Shown in pieces: positions 17,001 to 25,771 of a stretch of DNA of 64,000 bases. This stretch comes from DATARR01 sp034666985 (GTDB lineage: Bacteria > Acidobacteriota > Thermoanaerobaculia > Multivoradales > UBA5704), in assembly GCA_034666985.1 (NCBI GenBank), contig JAXDKS010000043.1, forward strand, positions 124,001-188,000. The letters are read 5' to 3'. The stretch's first letter is position 1, and each line of letters starts with the position of its first letter. The notes below the pieces were generated by a model. The model was not told where the DNA came from. It did not search any database and was given only the letters and a program-made list of their open reading frames with translations. A program made the translations under genes and the position numbers.

Positions 17001-19747
17001 TGCACCGCGTGGCGCCTCACTGTGACGAGTATCTGGCCACGGATTTCTCGCCCGCGGCCCTGGAGCACGTCGGTCACGGCCTAGCGGCCTCCGGCCTCGA
17101 TCACGTGACGCTCCTCTGCCGCACGGCCGACGATTTCCAGAGGCTCGCGAACGCGTCGTTCGATACGGTGATCCTCAACTCGGTCGTCCAGTACTTCCCC
17201 AGCGCCGACTACCTGCTGCGGGTGCTCGCCGGGGCCGTACGGGTGACGGCGCCGGGCGGCGCGATCTTCGTGGGCGACGTCCGCAGCCTGCCGCTCGCCG
17301 AGGCCTTCCAGGCCGCGGTGGAGCTGCGGAGCGCTCCAGGCACCGCCCGCGCCGCCGCCCTGCGGCAGCGCATCCGCCGGCGGGTCTCCCAGGAGCAGGA
17401 GCTGCTCCTCGATCCCGCTTTCTTTCAGGGTCTGGGCGATCGTTTCCCGGAGCTAGCGGTGGAGATCCATCTCAAGCGGGGACGGTTCCGCACGGAGATG
17501 GCCTGTTTCCGCTACGACGTGGTGCTGCGCGTGGGCGCCTTGGCCCCCGCGGCCGAGCCCGCCGTGCTGGACTGGCGGGCGGAGAATCTCTCGCTGCCGG
17601 CTCTCCGCCGCCGTCTGGAGGGACAGCCGCTGCCGCTGCAGATCACGGGCGTGCCCAACGCGCGCATCGAAGAAGAGGTCGCGTTCCTGACTGCGCTCGC
17701 CGAGGCGGACGAGGAGCGGACTCTCCAGGATCTGCGCGAGGCGCCGCGGAGCGGGATCGAGCCCGAAGAGCTCTTCGCCCTCGCGGCCGAGATCGGCTGC
17801 GACTGTGCGCTCACCTGGGGATCGTCGCAAGGCGATTTCGACGTCCTTCTGGGGACCGGGCGGGTTTTCTTCCCTCCGCGCCGCGTGGCGCTGCCGGCCC
17901 GCCTGGCCAACGAGCCGTTCCGTGACGCGTCCTCCCAGGTCATGGCCCAAGAGCTGCGTGAGCTGCTGGAGCGGCAGCTTCCCGAAGCCATGGTGCCGGC
18001 GGCGTTCGTGATCCTGGATGCCTTGCCTCTGACTCCCAACGGCAAGGTGGACCGCGCCGCCCTGCCGCCTCCCGACCGGTCCCGTCTCGACCTCGCCGAA
18101 ACTTACGCCGCTCCCAGCACCCCGGCCGAGCGGCTCCTGGCCCAGACCTGGGCGGCCGTCCTGAAGGTGGATCAGGTGGGCGTCCACGACAACTTCTTCG
18201 AGCTGGGCGGGGATTCGATCCTCGGCATCCAGATCGTGGCTCGCGCCCGCGAGAATGGGCTGCGCATCACTCCCCGCCAGATCTTCGAAAGACCCACGAT
18301 CGCGGAGCTCGCCGCGGCCGCGGGAGACGGCACTGGCCCGCAACCATCCGCCATTCCGGTCGAGGGTCCGGTGCCCCTGACACCCATCCAGCGCTGGTTC
18401 TTCGAGCGCGACCTGCCGGACCTGCACCACTTCAATCAGGCCCTCCTGCTGAAGGTCCCCGCTGGATTGGACGAGCGCGCCCTGGGCGAGGCGGTGCGGC
18501 GGCTGGTCGATCACCACGACGCCCTGCGCCTGCGCTTCCGCCGGGAGAACGGGGGCTGGACGCAGCTCCAGGCGCCGGATTCCGCGGATCCCTTCTCCGT
18601 GGTCGACCTCGCGCCGGAGGAGATCGAAACCCGGGCCGGGGAGGCGCAGGCCGGCTTCGACCTCGGCCGCGGGCCGCTCCTGCGCGCCGTCCTGTTCCGG
18701 ACCGGCCCCGGCGAACCGGGCCGGCTGCTGCTCGTCATCCACCATCTCGTGGTGGACGCGGTCTCGTGGCGTTTCCTGCTGGAGGACCTCGTCACGGCCT
18801 ACGGACAGCTCCGCCGCGGGGAGGAGATCCGCCTGCCCGCGAAGACCACCTCGTTCCAGGAATGGGCCGTGCGGCTGGAGGCCTGGGCCGGCTCGCCCGC
18901 GGCTCGCCGCGAGTTGGATGCGCTTCTCCTTCGCGGAACACCGCCGGCCCTGCCCCTGGACTCTCCGGGCAACGGCCACCGCCTGGGGGACGCGGCCACC
19001 TTGACCGTCCACCTGGACGCGGATGCGACCCAGGCGCTGCTCACCGAGCTGCCCCGGATCTATCGCACGCAGATCAACGACGTGCTGCTGGCCTGCCTGG
19101 CGCGGACGCTCGCCCGCTGGACCGGCTCGCGCCGCCCGTGGATCGAGCTCGAAGGCCACGGCCGCCAATCCCTCTGGGACGACGTCGACCTCTCGCGCAC
19201 CGTGGGCTGGTTCACCACCCTCTGCCCGGTGGTGCTCGACCTCGGCGAGCCGGCCTCGCCCGAGGAGGAGCTGCTGCAGGTGAAGGAGCAGTTGCGAGCG
19301 CTGCCGCACCAGGGCCTGGCCTTCGGTGCGCTGCGCTATCTCTGCCCCGACCCGCAGGTGCGCGACGCCCTCGCCCGGTTGCCGCGCCCCTCGGTCAGCT
19401 TCAATTACATGGGACAGTTCCGGCAGGCGGCGGGAGACGACGGGCTCGCTCCCGCTCCCGAGAGCGCCGGACCCTCGCGCAGCGCCCGGCAGCCCCGCAG
19501 CCATCCGCTGGAGGTCAACTGCGAGATCGCGGACGGCCACCTCGCCATCGAGTGGACGTACAGCCCGGCCTGCCAGGCCCGCGCCACCGTCGAGAGGCTC
19601 GCGGCCGGATATCTGGAGGCGCTCCGCGACCTCCTCGGCGGCAGCCGGGATGCCTCCGCGCTCTACACTCCCTCCGACTTCCCCGACGTTGCCCTGACCC
19701 GCATGGAGATGGACAACGTCCTGTCGCAGCTCGATCTGGACGACTAG
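14087..19747 (+). CDS. nonribosomal peptide synthetase, C-A-N-methyltransferase-PCP-E
   Basis: 1886 residues, starting 9 nt after the previous stop. The opening condensation domain (YALSPLQRGLLFHAL, HHHLLLDGWS near 131) is D-C-L-like, matching the E domain before it. The adenylation domain has A3 TSGSTGRPKG near 598 and A5 NHYGPTE. Its pocket read by eye is D,A,W,F,L,G,H,V,V, one change (N to H) from a Leu code I recall (DAWFLGNVVK). A methyltransferase of about 250 residues is inserted between A8 and A9 (LEIGCGTGLLL near 961, NSVVQYFPSADYL), the signature of NRPS N-methyltransferases. A10 NGKVDR, carrier GGDSI near 1373, then an epimerization domain (HHLVVDAVSWR, EGHGRQ, NYMGQF). Predicted unit: an N-methyl-D-leucine-like residue (inference). 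Confidence 0.93.
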   Translation: MEGIEDIYALSPLQRGLLFHALVEPDAGIYVEQVSWTIEGRLDVDAFRRAWQRVADRHPILRTAFIWEDLDEPVQVVHRRLDLPFESRDPAGPLDELLAADRQRGFDLGTAPLQRILLVRLAADRHLFVWTHHHLLLDGWSVPLVLREVFGFYDAFRRGEELHIRPARPFRDYIDWLQRQDLETAEAYWRRALAGFTAPTPVLRGHVQAEERCGACEGLLTASATAALSTLARAQRLTVNTLAQGAWALLLSRYSGQEDVLYGSTVSGRPPEIEGIESMVGLFINTLPLRVPVPAAAPLLPWLRDLQAAQAEARRYDYSPLYRVHGWSEVPADQPLFETIVGFENYPVPTSSSAEDSAEIPGDFVLRPGHSFSMTNYPLSLMVMPGDRLEIRILFDGRRFEAVDVERLLGHYRTLLTGMCADPDRPLSALPMLTPEERSALLVDWNATRSAFPEDCVHRLVERHAEETPGAPAVRSGPRSLTYGDLNRRANRLARDLQALGVGPEVPVVVLARRSIEWVVAQLAVLKAGGAFVPADPAHPRQRLALMLEDVQAPVVIAGNDLVSQLPASAATVIRLGSLEDGQDVSDLETPVGPANLAYVLFTSGSTGRPKGVQVEHRRLSNLVHWHLRTYGVTAADRTSQLAGPAFDASVWEVWPYLAAGACVSIVDDETRSSPAALWRWLADERITLSFVPTALLEAMLEEPWPEGLALRALLTGGDALHRAPERPLPCPLINHYGPTESTVVATCGPVGDTPPHIGRPIANLQVYLLDRALQPVPTGIPGELCLGGHGLARGYLGRPDLTAERFVPDPFGEPGGRLYRTGDLARHRSDGNLDFLGRLDHQVKVRGFRVELGEIEAALERHRELSRAVVILREDDPGDRRLVAYVVPRRDPGGEREAELVDHWRQLYHSVYVDQDGREPAFDTVGWHSSYTGLPYSAGEMREWVETTVERIRELRPRRILEIGCGTGLLLHRVAPHCDEYLATDFSPAALEHVGHGLAASGLDHVTLLCRTADDFQRLANASFDTVILNSVVQYFPSADYLLRVLAGAVRVTAPGGAIFVGDVRSLPLAEAFQAAVELRSAPGTARAAALRQRIRRRVSQEQELLLDPAFFQGLGDRFPELAVEIHLKRGRFRTEMACFRYDVVLRVGALAPAAEPAVLDWRAENLSLPALRRRLEGQPLPLQITGVPNARIEEEVAFLTALAEADEERTLQDLREAPRSGIEPEELFALAAEIGCDCALTWGSSQGDFDVLLGTGRVFFPPRRVALPARLANEPFRDASSQVMAQELRELLERQLPEAMVPAAFVILDALPLTPNGKVDRAALPPPDRSRLDLAETYAAPSTPAERLLAQTWAAVLKVDQVGVHDNFFELGGDSILGIQIVARARENGLRITPRQIFERPTIAELAAAAGDGTGPQPSAIPVEGPVPLTPIQRWFFERDLPDLHHFNQALLLKVPAGLDERALGEAVRRLVDHHDALRLRFRRENGGWTQLQAPDSADPFSVVDLAPEEIETRAGEAQAGFDLGRGPLLRAVLFRTGPGEPGRLLLVIHHLVVDAVSWRFLLEDLVTAYGQLRRGEEIRLPAKTTSFQEWAVRLEAWAGSPAARRELDALLLRGTPPALPLDSPGNGHRLGDAATLTVHLDADATQALLTELPRIYRTQINDVLLACLARTLARWTGSRRPWIELEGHGRQSLWDDVDLSRTVGWFTTLCPVVLDLGEPASPEEELLQVKEQLRALPHQGLAFGALRYLCPDPQVRDALARLPRPSVSFNYMGQFRQAAGDDGLAPAPESAGPSRSARQPRSHPLEVNCEIADGHLAIEWTYSPACQARATVERLAAGYLEALRDLLGGSRDASALYTPSDFPDVALTRMEMDNVLSQLDLDD

Positions 19748-19764
19748 TCTGGACGAAATAAACC

Positions 19765-22700
19765 ATGGCGAAATCGGTCGAGGCCCTCTACCCGCTCTCC
19801 CCGCAGCAACTGGGGATGCTCCTGGAGTCGCTGCACGGCTCCGAGTCCGGTGTGCACGTCGAGCAGCACGCCTTCCCGCTCGACGCGGGCGTCGATCTCG
19901 ACTTCTATCGCGCCGCCTGGCAGCGCCTCGTGGACCGCCATCCATCGCTCCGCACCGCCTTCGTCTGGAAGGACGCGAGCGAGCCCCTGCAAGCCGTGCT
20001 GGCGGGCGTCAAGCTGCCCTTCGAGCAGCGTGACCTGCCTCAACTGGAAGAATTCCTCACCGAGGATCGCCGCCGCGGCTTCGACATGGCCCGGCCTCCC
20101 CTGATGCGGCTGACGGTCTTCCACCGCACAGGTGCGGCGCCGACGGTGGTCTGGACTCACCATCACATCCTCCTTGACGGCTGGAGCCTGCCCGTCCTGG
20201 TGCGCGAGCTGGGGGAGATCTATCGCGCCCTGGTCCGCGGCGAGGAGCCCGGCCTGCCGCCGGTCCGCCCTTACCGGGACTACGTCTCCTGGCTCGGCCG
20301 GCAGGACGGGGCGCGGGCCGAGGCCTTCTGGCGCGAGGCGCTCGCGGGGATCACGACTCCCACGCCGCTGGGCCGCGAGGATGGCTCGATCGGGATCGCG
20401 GTGGGCGTCTCGTCCGATTACGAGACGGTTCTGGCCCGGCCGTGGGCTGAAAAGCTCCAGCAGACCGCTCTCCAGCATCGCCTCACTTTGAACACGCTCG
20501 TCCAAGGGGTCTGGGGCCTGCTTCTGAGTCGCTACAGCGGTGAAGCTGACGTGGTGTTCGGGACGACCGTCTCGGGGCGTCCCTCGGATCTGTCCGGTGT
20601 CGAGTCCATGATCGGACTGTTCATCAACACCATCCCCTTCCGGCTCAGCGTTCCCGAGCGGGCGGATCTCTGGGACTGGCTCCGGCAGCTCCAGCAACGG
20701 CATTCCGATCTGCGCCAGTACGAGCACTGCTCGACGGGTCAGATCCATTCATGGTCGGGATTGCCAGGTTCGCTGCCGCTCTACGAGAGCGTGCTGGTAT
20801 TCGAGAACTATCCCCTCACCGGCGGCGATCGGGATGGGGAAGCGGGTGACGGGCAGTTCTCCGGCGCCCGGACGAAATACCCGCTGACGCTGCTGATGAG
20901 CACTGGTCCGGAGCTCACGGTGCGCCTCGTCCACGACCCCCGCCGCCTGCCGGCCGCGTCCGCGGAGCGCATCGCCGGGCATCTGCTCCGGCTCCTGCGG
21001 GTGCTCGCCGAGGGGGACGTCCGCTCCACGGCGGACCTCGCTGCGCGGATCGCCGAGGAGGAGATCCCCCGGGTGCGACCGCGCCACGCGTCGCCGGCGT
21101 TCTCTCCCGGCCCGCGGACCGCTACCGAGGAGCGGCTGGCCGAAATCTGGCGCGAGCTGCTGGGCGTCGACTCGGTCGGGATCGCCGACGACTTCTTCGC
21201 CTTCGGAGGCCATTCGCTGCTCGCCACCCGGCTGGTCTCCCGGGTGCGCGAGACGCTCCAGGTGGACGTCTCGCTGCGGCGGTTCTTCGACGCGCCTACC
21301 CTGGCGGGGCTGGCCGCGATGATCGACGACCTCCAAGGCCAGGTCTCGCCGGTCCCCGGCGCGGAGGTCGCGCCGCGGCCGCCGGACGCGGACCCCATCC
21401 CCCTGTCCTTCGCCCAGCAGCGCCTCTGGTTCCTCCAGCAGCTCGATCCGGCATCCCTCGTCTACAACGTGCCCGCCGCGATCTGGTTCCGCGTACCCCT
21501 GCGGCCGGACGTCCTGGAGAGGACGCTCCATGAGATCGTGCGCCGCCATGAGGTCCTGCGCACCCGCTTCGAGCTGCGTGACGGCCAGCCCTGCCAGGTG
21601 ATCGACCCGGAGACGCGGGCGCCGCTCCCTCTCGTCGACCTCTCCGCCCTGCCGTCCGGCTCTGCCAGCCGGCAGGCGCGAGAGATCGCCCGCGAGGAGG
21701 CCCGGCGACGGTTCGACCTCGGACGGGGTCCGCTGCTCCGCGCTCTGTTGCTGCGCCTCGGCCCCGCCGAGCACGCGCTGCTGCTGACCTTGCATCACAT
21801 CGTCTGTGACGGCTGGTCCATGACCGTGCTCGAACGCGAGCTGGCGGAGATCCACCGCGCCTTCGCGGCCGGAGAGCCTTCGCCCCTGTCGCCCCTGCCC
21901 GTCCAGTACGCGGACTTCGCCCTCTGGCAGCGGCACTGGCTCCAGGGCGAGGTGCTCGCCTCTCATCTCGCCTATTGGCGCGGTCAGCTCGCCAACCCGC
22001 CTCCTTTCCTCACGCTGCCCACGGATTTCCCGCGGCCGGCGGCGTGGAGCTTCCGGGGCGCCGGCCAGCAACGGACGCTGTCGCAGGAGCTGACGGCCGA
22101 GCTGAAGGCTCTGAGCCGGCGCGAGGGGTGCACCCTGTTCATGACGCTGCTTGCGGCCCTCGAGATCCTCCTGTTCCGCTGGACGGGCCAGGGCGACGTC
22201 CTGGTGGGCACCCCCATCGCCGGCCGCAACCGGGGGAACACCGAGGGGCTGATCGGCTTCTTCATCAACACCCTGGTGCTCCGCACCCGGGTCGCGCCGG
22301 ACCTGACCCTGCGGCAACTGCTCGCCCGGGTGCGGGATACGGCCCTCGGTGCCTACGCCCACCAGGACCTGCCGTTCGAAAGGCTCCTGGAGGAGCTGCA
22401 ACCCGAGCGCAGCCTCGGCCGCAATCCCCTCTTCCAGGTCTTCTTCAACATGCTGACCTACGATGGCCCGGCGCAGGCGGAGGCATCCCTGGCGGATGAC
22501 GGCCCGCCGGAGGAGGCGCTGGCGAAGTTCGACCTCACCTTTTACCTGGAGGAGGTGGATCGACGCCTCCAGGTGCGGGTGGTCTACAGCACGGATCTCT
22601 TCGGCCACGACCGCGTCCGCGAGATGCTGCGGCAGTACGAGCACCTGCTGGATCAGGTCGCGAGCCGGCCCGACGAGATCGTCTCCCGCTACTCGCTGGT

Positions 22701-24603
22701 CACCCCTGCCGCGCGCCGCCTCCTGCCGGACCCGGCCGCGCCCCTCGCCGCCGGGGAGGAGCCGCCGCTCCACGAGCTGTTCCTCCAGGCGGCCCGGCAA
22801 TACCCCGGCCAGCCGGCCGTGGTCGGGCGGCGGGAGACCTGGACCTACGCCGAGTTGGAGGCGGAGAGCGGCCTGCTCGCCGCGCTCCTCCAGGCCCGCG
22901 GCATCGAACGCGGCGACGTGGTCGCCATTCACGGCGACCGCTCCGCTTCGCTGGTCCTGGCCCTGTTGGGAGTGCTCCGGGCCGGCGCCGCCTTCCTGCT
23001 GCTCGATCCCGCCCATCCGGCGCCGCGCCTCGTAGCCTGCCTTCGCCAGGCGCGGCCGCGGGGCTGGATCGAGCTCGCGGCTCCGCCTCCGGCGCTCGGC
23101 GACTTCCTCGCCACACTGCCGCTGAAGATCGATCTCCCGCTGCCGGGCCAGGAGCCCGCCGAGCCGCTTCCCGTCGATGCCAGCGCCGACGATCTCGCCT
23201 ACGTGGCCTTCACCTCCGGCACCACGGGCGAGCCCCGCGGCATCCTCGGCAGCCATGCTCCGGTCTCCCACTTCCTGAGCTGGCACGGCCGCACCTTCGA
23301 CCTGCGGCCCTCCGATCGGTTCGGCATGCTCTCCGGCGTCTCCCACGACCCGCTGCTGCGCGACGTGCTCACGCCGCTGAGCCTCGGGGCCACGCTCTGT
23401 GTGCCCGACCCGCAGGACTTCGACACCCCGGGCGGCCTGGCCCACTACATCCGCGATCAGGGAGTCACCGTCCTGCACCTCACGCCAGCCTTGGGACGGC
23501 TGCTCGCCGACTCGGCCTTCCCTCTTCCCTCGCTGCGCTATCTCTTCTTCGGCGGCGACATGCTGCGCGAAGGTCTCCTCCAGGCGCTGCGCGCCCAGGC
23601 GCCCAATGCCACCTTCGTCAACTTCTACGGCACCACGGAGACGCCGCAGGCTATGGGCTGCCACGTCGTCGAAGGCCTTCGCTCCGGCCCGGACGGCCGC
23701 ATCCCCATCGGCCGCGGCATCGACGGGTGCCAGTTGCTGATCGAAACCGCCCCCGGAATCCAGGCGGGAATCGGCGAGCCGGGCGAGGTCCACGTGCGCA
23801 GCCCTTACCTTTGCAAGGGCTTCCTCAAGGATGGGACGGATCGGTCGGATCGGACTGATCAGACGGATGAGGCGATTGGCGGCGCGGTGTCTTCAGACCG
23901 CTTCCGCACCGGCGATCTCGGGCGCTACCTGCCGGACGGCAGCGTCGTCCTCGCGGGCCGCGCTGACGATCAACTGAAGATCCGCGGCTTCCGGGTCGAG
24001 CCTTCTGAGGTCGAGGCGGCCCTGGAGATCCACCCGGCGGTGCGGCAGGCCGCGGTCGTGGCGCGGGAGGGCCCGTCTGGCGAGGACCGCCTCGTGGCTT
24101 TCGTGGTGGGGGAGACGGGCCAGGAAGTCACCGTCGTCGAGCTCCAGCAATTCGTTCGCACGGCCCTGCCGGAGCCCATGGTTCCCTCCCACGTCGTCTT
24201 CGCCGAGCGGCTGCCGCTCACCGCCAACGGCAAGGTGGACCGCCGGGCCTTGCCGGCTGTCGACGGTGCCGGCCAACCCGAGCCCTGCCACGTGCCGCCC
24301 CGCAACGATGTCGAGCGGACCCTGGCCCGCATCTGGTCCGACGTCCTGGGATTGGAGAGGGTGGGGGCCACCGATCACTTTTTCGGATTGGGGGGCCACT
24401 CCCTGCTAGCGGTGCGTATGCTCTCCCTCCTGCGCAACGCCTTCCAGGTCGAGTTGCCGCTGCGCACCATCTTCGAAGCCCCGACCGTGGCCGCGCTGGC
24501 CGAGGCCGTCGAGCGCGCCCGGGAGCACGGCGGCGCGCTGCTGCCGGCCATCGGTCGGATTTCACGGGAAAGGCACAGGATCGAGCTCAAGCCCTCCGAT
24601 TGA
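19765..24603 (+). CDS. nonribosomal peptide synthetase, C-PCP-C-A-PCP without first A domain or release domain
   Basis: 1612 residues. The first condensation domain is D-C-L-like (YPLSPQQLGMLLESL, HHHILLDGWS near 131). Its end runs straight into a carrier domain (DDFFAFGGHSLLATR, Ser near 482) with no adenylation domain between. A second, L-C-L-like condensation domain (PLSFAQQRLWFLQQL, HHIVCDGWS near 677) precedes an adenylation domain (about 1000-1495; A3 FTSGTTGEPRG, FYGTTET, A10 NGKVDR). Its SGVSHDPLLRDVLTPLSLGA and VTVLHLTPALGRLL segments resemble LYS2-type aminoadipate reductases. Pocket by eye: D,P,R,H,F,G,F,Q,A. A last carrier (GGHSLLAVR near 1545) is followed by only about 35 residues. 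No thioesterase, terminal C or reductase domain exists. The first carrier must be charged in trans or be silent. Confidence 0.92.
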   Translation: MAKSVEALYPLSPQQLGMLLESLHGSESGVHVEQHAFPLDAGVDLDFYRAAWQRLVDRHPSLRTAFVWKDASEPLQAVLAGVKLPFEQRDLPQLEEFLTEDRRRGFDMARPPLMRLTVFHRTGAAPTVVWTHHHILLDGWSLPVLVRELGEIYRALVRGEEPGLPPVRPYRDYVSWLGRQDGARAEAFWREALAGITTPTPLGREDGSIGIAVGVSSDYETVLARPWAEKLQQTALQHRLTLNTLVQGVWGLLLSRYSGEADVVFGTTVSGRPSDLSGVESMIGLFINTIPFRLSVPERADLWDWLRQLQQRHSDLRQYEHCSTGQIHSWSGLPGSLPLYESVLVFENYPLTGGDRDGEAGDGQFSGARTKYPLTLLMSTGPELTVRLVHDPRRLPAASAERIAGHLLRLLRVLAEGDVRSTADLAARIAEEEIPRVRPRHASPAFSPGPRTATEERLAEIWRELLGVDSVGIADDFFAFGGHSLLATRLVSRVRETLQVDVSLRRFFDAPTLAGLAAMIDDLQGQVSPVPGAEVAPRPPDADPIPLSFAQQRLWFLQQLDPASLVYNVPAAIWFRVPLRPDVLERTLHEIVRRHEVLRTRFELRDGQPCQVIDPETRAPLPLVDLSALPSGSASRQAREIAREEARRRFDLGRGPLLRALLLRLGPAEHALLLTLHHIVCDGWSMTVLERELAEIHRAFAAGEPSPLSPLPVQYADFALWQRHWLQGEVLASHLAYWRGQLANPPPFLTLPTDFPRPAAWSFRGAGQQRTLSQELTAELKALSRREGCTLFMTLLAALEILLFRWTGQGDVLVGTPIAGRNRGNTEGLIGFFINTLVLRTRVAPDLTLRQLLARVRDTALGAYAHQDLPFERLLEELQPERSLGRNPLFQVFFNMLTYDGPAQAEASLADDGPPEEALAKFDLTFYLEEVDRRLQVRVVYSTDLFGHDRVREMLRQYEHLLDQVASRPDEIVSRYSLVTPAARRLLPDPAAPLAAGEEPPLHELFLQAARQYPGQPAVVGRRETWTYAELEAESGLLAALLQARGIERGDVVAIHGDRSASLVLALLGVLRAGAAFLLLDPAHPAPRLVACLRQARPRGWIELAAPPPALGDFLATLPLKIDLPLPGQEPAEPLPVDASADDLAYVAFTSGTTGEPRGILGSHAPVSHFLSWHGRTFDLRPSDRFGMLSGVSHDPLLRDVLTPLSLGATLCVPDPQDFDTPGGLAHYIRDQGVTVLHLTPALGRLLADSAFPLPSLRYLFFGGDMLREGLLQALRAQAPNATFVNFYGTTETPQAMGCHVVEGLRSGPDGRIPIGRGIDGCQLLIETAPGIQAGIGEPGEVHVRSPYLCKGFLKDGTDRSDRTDQTDEAIGGAVSSDRFRTGDLGRYLPDGSVVLAGRADDQLKIRGFRVEPSEVEAALEIHPAVRQAAVVAREGPSGEDRLVAFVVGETGQEVTVVELQQFVRTALPEPMVPSHVVFAERLPLTANGKVDRRALPAVDGAGQPEPCHVPPRNDVERTLARIWSDVLGLERVGATDHFFGLGGHSLLAVRMLSLLRNAFQVELPLRTIFEAPTVAALAEAVERAREHGGALLPAIGRISRERHRIELKPSD

Positions 24604-24612
24604 GGACCCTTC

Positions 24613-25242
24613 ATGCCCAAGACAGACCAACCCGAAAACCCTGAGATCACGCTCGTCGAAACGGACGAAGAGGTCTCGCTGATCATCGACGACGAGCAGG
24701 CCATGCAGGGCTGGGAGCACGAGCTCATGCGCGAGTCGGCCGACCTGCTGTGCACCTTCGGCTCGCAGTTCCTCGAAGTCGGCCTCGGGCTCGGCATCTC
24801 CGCCCTGCGCATCGCCGAGAATCCCGGGACGCGGCGGCACGTGGTGCTCGAAAAATACGACAAGGTGATCGACCTCTTCCGGCGCCGGCATCCCGTGCTG
24901 CCCCCGACCCTGGAGATCGTCCACGCCGACTTCTTCGAGCACATCCACCACCTGGAGCCCGCCAGCTTCGACGGCATCTTCTTCGATCCCCACGTGCCGC
25001 AGAACCTCCGCGAAGACGAGGCCCTCTGGAACGAGGTCGTGCCCCTGCTCGTCCGCGCCCTGCGCATCGGCGGCGCGCTGGTCCCCTGCTTCTCCAGCTA
25101 CCCCGTCCTGCGCTGGCAGTTCGTCCCCTTCTTCGACCGCGTCATCGTCGAGCGCCGCCCCTTCGCCGCCTACGCCTCGACGAACTACATGTTCCGCAAC
25201 GAGGGGGATGCGTTCATTCAGTGCTTCATCAGGACGAAGTGA
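24613..25242 (+). CDS. class I SAM methyltransferase, RMT2/guanidinoacetate-methyltransferase-like
   Basis: 209 residues, 10 nt after the last NRPS gene with Shine-Dalgarno tgagga. A Rossmann SAM fold is evident: FLEVGLGLGISALRIA (motif I), VVLEKYDKVIDLF (acidic loop at strand 2), VHADFFEH, FDGIFFDPHVP. The opening MQGWEHELMRESADLL resembles the guanidinoacetate/arginine N-methyltransferase family (GAMT/RMT2). As the last gene of the NRPS operon it probably modifies the peptide or a building block; a guanidino substrate is speculative. Its 3' end overlaps the convergent CYTH gene by 14 nt. Confidence 0.8.
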   Translation: MPKTDQPENPEITLVETDEEVSLIIDDEQAMQGWEHELMRESADLLCTFGSQFLEVGLGLGISALRIAENPGTRRHVVLEKYDKVIDLFRRRHPVLPPTLEIVHADFFEHIHHLEPASFDGIFFDPHVPQNLREDEALWNEVVPLLVRALRIGGALVPCFSSYPVLRWQFVPFFDRVIVERRPFAAYASTNYMFRNEGDAFIQCFIRTK

Positions 25243-25768
25243 GCAGGGCGATCTTGCGCAGCAGCTCGGCGCGGGTCGTCCGGCACAGATTTCCCCCAGT
25301 GAAGAAGGGGTCTTCCGTGACTTCACGCCGCGTGTACGCCGGGGCCTGGATAGACATCAACTCTTCGAGCCCATCCGCCTCGGTCTCGCACAGGACCAGC
25401 CCGTCGAGCTCACCTTCGAAGACGTCGATCGAGAACACCTGGCCGCGATCGAGGTGATAGTGCCGGGTCTTGTTGAGCCGATCTCCCTCCAATTCGGCGA
25501 GGAGCTCGTATTCGTCTGGGGACAACAGAATCCGGCCGATCCTCTGGAAGTAGGGCGACTCCGACTCGAGCTTCTTCGTCAGCTTGATGAGCCGCCGGCC
25601 GGTGTCCGTGTCCGTCTGGATTCTCAGCCGCAGTCTGGTGTTCCGGAGGTACTTGTCCTCGAAGGTCTTCGCGTACGGCTCGACCGCGCTCCTCCAGTCC
25701 TCCTGCGGTAGAACGAGGAACCGCCTCTCATACTCGACTCGCGTGTATTTGATTTCTTCGGCGTCCAT
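25229..25768 (-). CDS. CYTH-like domain protein (triphosphate tunnel family)
   Basis: 179 residues. The N-terminal VEYERRFLV is a variant of the ExExK signature (ExExR here), followed by alternating charged beta strands (LRLRIQTDTDTGRRLIKLTKK, SIDVFEGELDGLVLCETEA) typical of the CYTH beta-barrel that binds triphosphates and divalent metal. The C-terminal EVTEDPFFTGGNLCR resembles the closing helix of the family. Members include thiamine triphosphatase, adenylate cyclase class IV and inorganic triphosphatase; which activity applies is not visible. Start ATG 25768 lies three bases after the DUF1415 stop, so the two are co-transcribed. Confidence 0.8.
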   Translation of the reverse strand: MDAEEIKYTRVEYERRFLVLPQEDWRSAVEPYAKTFEDKYLRNTRLRLRIQTDTDTGRRLIKLTKKLESESPYFQRIGRILLSPDEYELLAELEGDRLNKTRHYHLDRGQVFSIDVFEGELDGLVLCETEADGLEELMSIQAPAYTRREVTEDPFFTGGNLCRTTRAELLRKIALLTSS

Positions 25769-25771
25769 GTC

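Noticed and set aside
24500..24603. Thioesterase or terminal condensation domain at the end of the last NRPS
   Set aside because: Only about 35 residues follow the carrier domain, with no GxSxG or HHxxxD motif.
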